Shown here: in pieces, positions 24,141 to 34,140 of the stretch
Position numbering within the stretch: position 1 is the first letter of the stretch
Layout: each line of letters begins with the position of its first letter
From: Synaphobranchus kaupii
Taxonomy: Eukaryota; Chordata; Actinopteri; Anguilliformes; Synaphobranchidae
Assembly (NCBI GenBank): GCA_029718625.1
Contig: CM056389.1
Location: forward strand, 16,668,296 to 16,732,295
Reading direction: 5' to 3'
DNA: 64,000 nucleotides
Notes under the pieces: model-generated
Told to the model about the DNA's origin: nothing
Database searches by the model: none
The model's input: only the letters and a program-made list of their open reading frames with translations
Position numbers and translations under genes: made by a program

Positions 24141-25279
24141 TCTCGGTCCCTGAGATCATGTTCAAACGCTCGGCTTTTATCAAAGACTGAGAGTCGAACG
24201 CCTGGGAATAAGGAAAGACTATAATGCCGAACGACTACGCCGTCTACACCTGCCAAAGTTAGGGACTTTCTGGGTCACAGTTAATAATCGCGCTTCCACG
24301 TGTAATAGCAGTATCCGCTTTGGAGTGGAACGTCCCATTTCACGCATGCACGGTCAAGAAATCATTTCACTTAAATCCTTGTAGTGGAGCACCGCTTGAC
24401 ATCAGCAGTCTGTACATGCTACTCGCGAAGTAAACATGACGGAAAACTACTTCAATAAGTCAGTGTTCCCGAAGATCGCATCTGCTCTCCAAACAGACCT
24501 GTGCCTTGGAATAGGAGTAAAGGCTCAGCACCTTACCGCACGAATAAAACATGCGCAACAACTCGAAACTCTCACAAACTCAGGAATAGTCTCCCCTGTG
24601 CTGGAAACGAGATGAAAACGAGGCCACCCTGACAGGCGCGAAAGTATTTGGAGCAAAAAGAAGTGGTTTTGCTTCATGAGTAAATAAATCCACGTGAATG
24701 TAAAAGACAAGAGCGCTGTCTGTCTGTCACGGAACTGCTGGGCTTGATCCACTATGGGGGCGTGGCAGGCAGATGGTTTCCTACAGAAGAAAAGCAGCCA
24801 ATGTTAAATATTTTAGCGGCATTTTTTGACCATCCTCGTCCACGGCATTAGGCTACGAACAACACGTTCTCTCATTAGGCTACATTGCGTTCATTAGACG
24901 TATAGGCTACGCGCTTATCCAGAGCGACTTACAATCAGGGATCAGCAGCTCCATCATCCTCCATGACCAATAGTTTAATAATTTACCGGACTCTGTGACG
25001 GACGTGAACAATTTTACTATTTTTGTATTCATTTTTTTGTTTTGTTTTGGTGCAAGGCCAAGTTGCCGAACCTGATTAGGCTATAATGAAAGAGAACATA
25101 GCCTACATTTTGCATTAACGTACACTTAGCTACGTGCATCCACCAGAGTTATGTGAGTGCCAGACATGGATTATAACATTCCCAGACCAGCAACAGTAGC
25201 ATAAATTCAACATCAATAAGGCACTAAATATAAATCAAATTATACCTAGCTCGAACCATCGTACAAAATAGATACACTT

Positions 25280-25397
25280 ACACAGTATATACTGTTCAAT
25301 GTTAAATCGACTCTTACAGAGTAGACTGCATATGGTCCCTATTGGACTCATATGTACTCTGTTAGAGATACATTAACACTGGACATTTTACTGTGTA
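25280..25397. mobile_element. Hairpin MITE (family C, copy 1)
   Basis: Left TACACAGTATATACTGTTCA and right AACACTGGACATTTTACTGT form an imperfect inverted repeat about 118 bp across. The better-preserved copy is at 58,300-58,441. Confidence 0.75.
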
Positions 25398-27731
25398 GCT
25401 AACACTCATATAAACCCATAAAGCATGCTGTTATAATCCCGAAATAATTAAGTGCGGTGGGGGCGCTAATAGGAAGGGAGCCGAGATGAAGGTTGAAGAG
25501 GTGTCGGGAAAACGGTCTGGAATTCTGCTGTCCTGACCTCCACCACCGCGGGGCCAGAACACAAGAGACGCATCGTGCCTGGGACAAGTGATCACGCAGG
25601 GAGGGGGTGGCTACACACCCCCCGGGGCTGTGGAGTGGACAGGTCTGGCCGGTATGTAATGTTTAAAGATAGACTGAAGTTATTATGGAGCTGTTCCACT
25701 CGCAGTCCTCTAGGCTTGTATACCAAGGTTTTAAACATGATGCAAACTGTAACTGGTAGCCAGTGAAGTGAGATAAGGCTGGGTAATAAATCTTGATGAA
25801 GAATAGAACAGAGGTATAATGGAATGTTGGTCTGGTTAATTTTTAAGAATCTTTATTAAGGCTAAAAAATAATCTTCATATTCATTCTTAATTTCTTGGC
25901 CAGTATTATGGATTCTGATTGGTTCTGGAAAGAGTTGGTTTACATTAATGAACTATTACTTGCCTCAAACATTTAACAAATCAGCACTGACCAATTTAAG
26001 GTGTTTTCAGAGATTTTGCAGTCCCTGTTATTCCAGTCGGGGGTCACAGATTGAGGCCTCGCCCACAGGGATCTGTGGGTGAGCAGAGAACTGAGGCGTT
26101 CGTTATGCCCCTCAACGACCCCCCCTCGCGATTCATCGGGAAAAGTGATTAAGAGAACTACACACGCCCTTATCTACCAATCAGAACTCTATTGTTTTCG
26201 CAAGCCACACCTTGGCTTTGCATGCATGGCACAGGACATCCGAGGGTCGTTATCCAGCGGGCGGTAGATGTGTGACCTTCTGTTGTCATATCCTGCTGAG
26301 CACACCCTTCCCAAAGACTTCCGGGCCCGGTCGATGTTTCTCCGGTTACGTCACTCATTGGAAGTGGTCCGTGTCTGTTTTGTGTACTACCTCAGCTTCC
26401 AGTCTTTCATCTTTGCGTAAACCTCCGAGATCTCAATCTGAAGTTCCAGCTGAATTTCCTTCTCCATCCACACAAAAAAAATGAACAGCGTTGATTTCAC
26501 TGGCTAGTGGCTACTGAGTTAGCCCGACGCAATTACAACCGCTCTCGTTCTTCTACCTCACTGTCTGTGCCTAGGTAGTGCTCATGCAAGGTTGTAAGAA
26601 TATCACAATAAAATCCATTCATTAAAATTTTTGAATATGAACCATTGAAAAAAGGAAATAACTACAGAACTATTTACTGGGATGGCAGGTATACCATCCG
26701 CCAAGTTACAGCTTGGCGGGTTACATATCACTATGTCAGTAAACGCAATCATGCACTTATTGCCTAATCTTTCTTTGCCTTTTAATTTAGTTTGGATCTC
26801 AATTGTCTAATCAATTATCTGAAGGCTACAGGGCTGTCTATTGTAATGGAGGCATAGTGTTCCACACAGCTATATGAAATGGATAGCATAGCACTTAATA
26901 TGCTTAAAGGACTTTCAACAAAAGCGAACTCACTTTAGTCAAAATTATTTAGCAGTTTCCCCCATTTTTTCAATAATTTTCTCATTGAAAATCCCCCATC
27001 TACCCCCCCCCCCCCCCCCCTTTTCTTTCTTCTGTTGATTTGGTCCTCGTTCTCTGTGGAAAACATGTTTTAAAAAGTCAAAAACTGTCCATGAGATGTG
27101 CAGAAATTCATCCAAGGTTTTACAAATACAGTTTGGTTTGTTGTTAAGGTTAGCATTAGGGACAACGTGGCTGTAGGCAGGATCACCCTCGAGGAGACTG
27201 GCTTCTTGGACAGATATTGGGTGCCTGGTGCCAGATCTGACATGCTTGGCATTGTAATAAAATTCCTTACTCATTGCTGCCCTCCAGTGGCTAAGGGGAG
27301 TAGTGACACTGCAGTACACCAGGAGAAGCTATAGATGGTGCTAGAGTGCTGTTATTTTACTTCACCAATTGCTATTGTTTAATGGGAGAAAAGCAGAAAC
27401 GTTTTGACAGCGCATACGATAAATTATAATAAAATCGTTTTATAAGTAAAATCATTAAATAAGAAAATATTTGCTGCAACAGTGCTCTTGCAATAGGGAA
27501 AACCTTAATACTGATGGTGGTCTCTGACCAAAACGCCAGTATTAGAGTGTTTCAAGAAGTGTTGCAGAAAATCTTGGTTTTTAAAATATTTACCTCCCGC
27601 ACCCCATTTGTTAGCACCTGTAAAGACGCTTTCAGGTGTGCAAATACTACCGTTCTTAAGCATTACATTACTCCAACATGTTATTCTTTGTAATACTGAT
27701 ATGATTTGTATGTAAGATATTGGGTATAACA

Positions 27732-28105
27732 TACAGTGAGCACCATAATTCATTGGACAGTGACACATTCTTTGTTATTTTGGTTCTGTACTCTAGCACT
27801 TTGAGTTTTAAAGGATACAATGCAGACTGTCAGCTTTAATTTGAGGGTATTTTCATCCATATCGGATGAACCGTTTAGAAATTATAGAACCTTTTGTACA
27901 TAGTCTCCCCCCCCCCATTTTCGGGCATCAAAAACTTTCTATACTGTTCATCCAATATGGATGAAAATACCCTCAAATTAAAGCTGACAGTCTGCACTTC
28001 AACCTCATCATATCCATTGTATCTTTTCAAACTCAAAGTGCTAGAGTACAGAACCAAAATAACAAATAATGTGTCACTGTCCAATGAATTATGGTGCTCA
28101 TTGTA
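27732..28105. mobile_element. Short foldback element, family A copy A3
   Basis: 374 bp with both ends matching family A in inverted orientation (CACCATAATTCATTGGACAG and complement), flanked by TA. Arms of about 180 bp meet near 27,930-27,945. No coding potential of its own. Confidence 0.88.
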
Positions 28106-29608
28106 TATCATTGTTCCTTTTAATAAATTATCCGTAAAATTATCTTTCTGTTCTCTCTGCACGAACGTGTCAGTTAACGTTTTGTGCAGTACACTGTACA
28201 TAAACTAATATTGTTGTTTTATTATCCCATCAGTTATTTTTAGTATGGGTAACTCTCCTTATCTTATCAGGGATCTTCATTGATTTATCAGGCATTTAAT
28301 GTGTTGTTATGCGAGGGCTTCAAGGAGAAAAGGCCACTCTTTGTGTGCATGCTTGTGTCGGTCAGTGCAAACATGTTTTAAATGTGGCAGAGGGGAGTTT
28401 GGCCTTGAGCATGTGATCGGAAAGGTCATGTGTTAGCGTATGAATCATGCTGTTGGTTCTTTCCCTGTTTAGGCTCCCAGCAGCACACAGCGGTGAAGGC
28501 TCATTCTGCGGGGGGAAGTTAAATATATCCCAGTGACGTCCACAGCCTCTCAAACACTTCTGAAGACGTCGGAGACCAGCTCTGAATTATTTTCTTATTT
28601 ACAGGAGAAAGCGAGCAAACTCTGCAGCTCTTGAGAATCGGAGGCACCGACCAGTGCCAGACGCTGAGGATCGCTGACCCGCCATTTATTTGCGTGTTAA
28701 AGTTTAAAGTTAATGATTAAAGGCCGGAGAGGTAAACCTGGATCGGCTGTTAGGGGCAGAAAGCACCCAGAGCACGTTGGCCCTTCCTCACTGGCTTTCG
28801 GGGACTCTCCAGACCAGCTGTGTCCCTTTACTAATCTCGGTGAGCAAAGGGAAACTGACAGGGAGGGACGAGGAAGGAACTGCGCTTTCCTCGGAGACGG
28901 TCGGACTCGGCACTTTTTGGGATGAGATTATTGTCGTGTCCCCCCTCCCCTCCTCCCCTGGCCCGGCCCCCGTCTCTTACGTAACCCGGTGAGTCACTGT
29001 GTCACATCCCAGGATCTCCAGGTGGCCAAAGCTGATTTAGATTTCATGAGAACTCGCCCGGGCCCTCTGGCGTAGGCATGATAAGACGGCAGCCGTATCA
29101 CTGCGATGTTTACAAACACAAACTGAATTGTGCGTTCCGCCAGCCTCAGTCGGGCGGTCTGTGCAGGGGGTACCCAGGTCGGATCCCCAAGACCCGCAAG
29201 AGATCTGCCAAAATGCCCCTTGTGATGCCCCAGCATCGTACAACACAGTATATGGTTCTTGAGACCAGAGACTCGTGTCCCCTACAGGGGACAAACGTTA
29301 GGATAATACATTCTAGTGTTCTACTGTGTATTTTCGTCTACATTGAGCTGGGGTAGTACGAAGATGATGTCACCAGCGATGATGCAGAGAGTCCAGTAAA
29401 ATGACCGTTCATAGTAAACTTCCATTGAAAACGTGCTTGGTTTGGAGAATAATAACAGCATGATGAATCTGGCCTGTGTGTGTATGTGTGTACGGGAATT
29501 ATGTCACCATGACTCATTTGTGTGTACAGGTCACATTGCAGCCAGTGCATGGCCCACGTCATGTAATGAAACCGACGCACATGCCTTAACTGAAGCCATA
29601 TTGCAATT

Positions 29609-29724
29609 GCACACACACACATGCACAAACACATACACACGCACGCGCACACACACACATACACACACACACACCGCACATACACACACGCACACACACG
29701 CACGCGCACACACACATACAAGCA

Positions 29725-29788
<64 letters not shown>

Positions 29789-29815
29789 AACACACACTCA
29801 CACGCACACACACAC
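29609..29815. repeat. (CA)n compound microsatellite
   Basis: CA repeat with CACG, CATA and CAAA interruptions. Open frames on both strands here are artefacts. Confidence 0.97.
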
Positions 29816-29816
29816 T

Positions 29817-29975
29817 TCCACTACCGTTCAAAAGTTTGGAATCAATGAGACATTTTTATGTTTTTGAAAAGAATTTATACTTTTATTCACCAAGGTAGCA
29901 TTAAATTGATCAAAAAATACAGTCCAGACACTGATAATGTTACAAACTACTATTTCTATTTCATTCTATTTCTAC
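29817..29975. repeat. Teleost dispersed repeat
   Basis: Begins CTACCGTTCAAAAGTTTGGA and includes TTCACCAAGGTAGCATTAAA, a sequence type I recognise as widespread in fish genomes. I cannot assign a class from this fragment. Confidence 0.6.
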
Positions 29976-29994
29976 TTTAGCAATTGTAGCCATT

Positions 29995-30536
29995 TTTACA
30001 CATAGTCCCCCCCATTTTAGGGCACCAAAAGTAATCAATATAAATGTAAATAAAGTCATTATATTTAATATTTGGTTTCATATCCTTTGCATGCCATGAC
30101 TTCCTGATGTCTGTGACCCAACAACATCAAAAGACTCTTGATATTATATTTTCAGGTAGTCTTACAAGCGATACTATAACATCGCTGCAGTTGAATGGAT
30201 CTCTATGGGATTTGGGGGGTGGGATTAAGCTTTAAATTACACAGGAATAGTATGGAACACATGGTTGTCTAAATGGCTGTAAATTATCAAGGTATCAAGG
30301 TCTGAGGTATCAAACGAGCCTAAAACCATCACTCTGCTGCCAGATATGCAGTAGATATGGATGGATCACTTTAAGGGTTGTTTCTCCTGACTCATTTTTC
30401 CAGAGTTCAATAGGAAAATGAGTCAGGACAAACAGTTTGATACGTCAGACCCTTGATGACTTAGAGCCATTTATCCAACCATGGGTTCCATACTATTCCC
30501 GTGTAATTTACAGCTTAATCTAGTCCCACCCCCATG
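29995..30536. mobile_element. Family A foldback remnant (copy A4)
   Basis: Shares ACATAGTCCCCCCCATTTT, GCATGCCATGACTTCCTGAT and the arm around CATCACTCTGCTGCCAGATA with copy A2. Arms pair about 30,410. The outer terminal repeats are not intact. Confidence 0.8.
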
Positions 30537-31150
30537 GTGACGGGAGATAGGGACACTCATTTCAGTGCATGTTACGGTCATGTGTGTGATGTACTGGCGG
30601 AGGGACAAAGTCGACACAATGAAGGCAGAACTTCTCTGTTTTTAGGGCCGTGTCCTACACCGTGTCTTCCAAACTCACTGCAAGCTCCTGTTATTTACCA
30701 CAGACTTGTAGCAATTTCACCCCCCCCCCCCAGGATTTTCACAAGGGAGTCAGAGCCTACAGTGCTAACCCTAAAACCTACCCCCTGACCGTACATCTAT
30801 GTGACTGATATACGTAGCTATACATCTGAGCGTACATCTACCTATATCAGTTACGTATATGTGCTGTGGGTCTCCCACCTCAGCCAGCAAAGGGAGCTGA
30901 CACCGCATCTACACGACATTGCTTGCACTACATTAAGGGCATTTAGAAGGTGCTCTTTTCAAAAGCTTTAACATGTTTTAGATGTTATCCATTTATCCAT
31001 ATCCACTCCAGCCTACACTGCCACGTGCCACACACAGACCCAGGGCCCAGCCAAATCTGGAACACGGACTGGAGTAAAAAGAGCCGTTCCGGGTTTTACT
31101 CAGTGCAGTTATCCAGCTACCTCAGTAACCCCGCTTTGTGATACAGGCCC

Positions 31151-31735
31151 CAGTGTAGTATGCAAGACTACAGCATATCCAGAAGGGCCCAGTGTAGTAT
31201 GCAAGACTACAGCATATCCAGAAGGGCCCAGTGTAGTATGCAAGACTACAGCATATCCAGAAGGGCCCAGTGTAGTATGCAAGACTACAGCATATCCAGA
31301 AGGGCCCAGTGTAGTATGCAAGACTACAGCATATCCAGAAGGGCCCAGTGTAGTATGCAAGACTACAGCATATCCAGAAGGGCCCAGTGTAGTATGCAAG
31401 ACTACAGCATATCCAGAAGGGCCCAGTGTAGTATGCAAGACTACAGCATATCCAGAAGGGCCCAGTGTAGTATGCAAGACTACAGCATATCCAGAAGGGC
31501 CCAGTGTAGTATGCAAGACTACAGCATATCCAGAAGGGCCCAGTGTAGTATGCAAGACTACAGCATATCCAGAAGGGCCCAGTGTAGTATGCAAGACTAC
31601 AGCATATCCAGAAGGGCCCAGTGTAGTATGCAAGACTACAGCATATCCAGAAGGGCCCAGTGTAGTATGCAAGACTACAGCATATCCAGAAGGGCCCAGT
31701 GTAGTATGCAAGACTACAGCATATCCAGAAGGGCC
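31151..31735. repeat. Perfect 39-bp minisatellite, 15 copies
   Basis: Fifteen consecutive 39-bp units (CAGTGTAGTATGCAAGACTA then CAGCATATCCAGAAGGGCC), all identical as far as I can read, 585 bp. Since 39 is a multiple of three and the unit lacks stops in several frames, 200-aa open frames appear on both strands; the repeated peptides (such as MQDYSISRRAQCS) look like repeat artefacts. Confidence 0.97.
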
Positions 31736-32553
31736 AAGGGTGGTATGCGCAAGAGGGCGGAGCTTTAAACAGCATATGGATTTGAGGCCGGGAACCCTGT
31801 ACAGCTGGGTAACCTGCAGATGGAGAGACACATCTCCTCAGCCCTAATTCTGTGCTATTTGACAATCACAGAAGTCAGTGTTAACTTTGAGAGAAAAACA
31901 GATAATGCTCAACTTCATATGACAGGAATTTTAATAGCGTGGCTGGAAAATCGTACTTCTGTTCCACTGTTTAGTTTTTGGTTTTTGTTTGTATGTTTGT
32001 TTGTGCTGTAGGAATTGTCTGTAACCGAAATATACTTGAAATATACATCGTAGACAGTTTCAGAGAGGATGAGCTTAGTCAGATTTAAAGTGGCTAACAT
32101 TAAAGTACATTTCAAATATATCATATTTTAATGGTTTTGTTGTGTTAAAGTATTCCAAGAAACACATCAGAGAAGTCTCAAAATGCACACATAAATCTTT
32201 GTAATCACATTTGTTATGTAGCTAACTGGTGACATTGCAGGTCCTCTTGAGACACTACAACCTTCATCTGTCCAATAACTTGACATGGTAACATTATGTC
32301 TATATTAATTCATTTTCACATCCAAGTTAACAGAAACAAGAGCAGTATATTTAAAAAATCTAAATAAAAAATAATCTAAACGGCCACAAGGCCTACAGCC
32401 TATGACTTAAAAAACAGTAGTCCTTTTCCTGTGTCATGGTTTACATTTCTGTTAAATGGTAGCCTTCTTCAATATCGGCTGTAGTTATCTGCTCAACTGT
32501 GAGTATCTGTTTGATCACACTACTTAATCAGCCAAGCAGTGAATCGACATCCT

Positions 32554-33290
32554 TCAACACAGACACGACTTCTTAGAATTATGACCCCTATAAAAAAAAA
32601 GAAGGAAAAAAAAAGAAGAAGATTTTAAATGTATTTTAGGCTTACCAGCATGTTAGATTCGATCTATTCACTGTAATGCCAGGCTAAATCATACTGTAGC
32701 CTGCATATCATGGTTAAAAACAGAACATAACAGAAACACTTATTCTAGCCTATTTTTAATCTAACCGGTCTCACATTAGCTATCAGATAAGCGCAACGTT
32801 GCTCTCGCAGTTTACAAAGACCAGGGGACCGCACACAAAGGCTTAAAAATTAACTCACGAGTTTTGAGAAGTTAACATTAGAACAGCCAAAGTGGGAAAA
32901 CGATACATCAACATTAAGCCAAAAAGAATAGATAGTCAACAACAAAACGCTTACATGTTTGGATTCCCAGAGCGAGACAGATGTAATAAAATAAGGAAGA
33001 GAAGAACCACAAAGCCAGCCATGCCGACCCAGAATATTATGACGATGGAATCTGTAGAAAAGACATACAATTGTTCTACTTTGCACAAGGCTTTAAAATA
33101 AAGATAACATATAAGTCAAGTAAAAAATTTTTTAAATGGTGAGCCTTTTAACATTTTAAATTCTCACTCTTGTAATAATACAATACTCACACTTGTTAAA
33201 TTTTAATTTGGTTTCATCTACTATAACCGGGTCCAGGTAATCATAATAGTACTCCCACTCATATTCTGTGGAGTTTGTTGCATTCCTCAT
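32554..33290 (-). CDS. mrap: Melanocortin-2 receptor accessory protein
   Basis: Small single-pass membrane protein that escorts the ACTH receptor MC2R to the cell surface and enables ligand binding; it forms antiparallel homodimers. Exons 33290-33191, 33051-32955 and 32587-32554 give 76 aa. Seen: two N-glycosylation sequons (N3-A-T, N6-S-T), the tyrosine-rich EWEYYYDYLDPVIVDE block, KYSIVIIFWVGMAGFVVLLF membrane helix from about residue 33, then LSRSGNPNMGHNSKKSCLC and stop. The last exon follows a long pyrimidine tract. The first two exons align with human MRAP throughout the functional N-terminus; the C-terminal tail is far shorter than the human 172-aa form. Start chosen as the Met before RNATN; upstream in-frame sequence is probably intronic or untranslated. 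Divergent from MIS18A. Confidence 0.92.
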
Positions 33291-34140
33291 GCTGGATCGC
33301 ACAGGAGTGGATGCGTTATAGCGGACCTGGGCGAATGGACTGCACGTGACAACAAACACCCCCCTCTGACAGATTCATTACGGTCTGGTGGAGCCTAGAC
33401 CTCGTGGATAACAAATAACAGACAACGGCGTGCTGGGGCCAGAGTTTGATAGCCTACTAGGAGAAAACTGCACAGCCTATATTGTGAAAATGAAACCAAT
33501 GTAATTATAGCCTATTAAAAGTAGCCTATGATTGTTGTACAGGGTGCAACAAGGGTTGTACAGACAGATTGTAGGCTACGCATTACGTTAGGCTGTGTGA
33601 AATTGAAAATGTAAGTAGATTAATAAAAGTAGAAATCATGTAGCCTAACAGATGGCTAGGTCTATATGTGTTAAAATGAAAATGTAAAAGTTTCTTGAAA
33701 CTGATTAAATATACCGTGTATGAAAGGACAGTGATGTGCAGTTCATAATGGTTTTTATCAGTGGCAGTGCGCTAATTTAATATTATATCCACCACTGAAT
33801 AGTAGGCTACCTATGCCATTTCAGCCTTCCAGATGGGACTCGTGGGAGAACTGTGTAACCCAGAAATGTTTTTGGACTGAGTATGTCCTGAAACCATTTA
33901 TCAGTACAAAGATTCAACAGACTATATGTATTCCTAGTCCGACTAAGAAGGTCCGGTTTACGTCAAACAGAGGAACATAGAGAGTTCCGGTAAGGCAACA
34001 TTAAACATTTGAATTGAACTTCCGAGTGCGAACCAAAGCGTGTGGTGATCAGGGAATGGAAAGCTGTTTGTGCGGAGACTGTACGTGACGTCTTTCCGTT
34101 TTGAAAAAGCACCGCGCACTGTTTTGAATTCGGAAAAGCA
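33291..34140. promoter_or_regulatory. Divergent MRAP-MIS18A intergenic region
   Basis: Start codons of the two oppositely oriented genes are about 850 bp apart. No TATA box or defined site was recognised; the part close to MIS18A has several CpGs. MRAP may have further untranslated exons within it. Confidence 0.45.

Larger units (their letters stand above)
24141..32553. other. 8.4-kb interval between EVA1C and MRAP, no gene recognised (URB1 expected here in human order)
   Basis: I find no convincing exon. Contents: hairpin MITE 25,280-25,397; C run at 27,007-27,020; foldback element 27,732-28,105; (CA)n 29,609-29,815; a teleost dispersed repeat at about 29,817-29,975; family A remnant 29,995-30,536; the 39-bp array 31,151-31,735. 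A GC-richer patch at about 28,480-28,990 could be regulatory or a noncoding exon, but nothing supports a protein. Confidence 0.7.

Noticed and set aside
27894..28208. 104-codon frame on + and 108-codon frame on -
   Set aside because: Both lie in the foldback transposon A3 and neighbouring AT-rich DNA.
31109..31865. Three overlapping frames of 200-247 codons at the 39-bp array
   Set aside because: The unit length is a multiple of three and lacks stops, so frames are open by default; repeated peptides have no recognisable family.
33291..33359. Upstream in-frame Met for MRAP at 33,359
   Set aside because: The added residues (FVVTCSPFAQVRYN...) do not resemble MRAP; an acceptor-like CCCAG lies between, so the Met at 33,290 is preferred.
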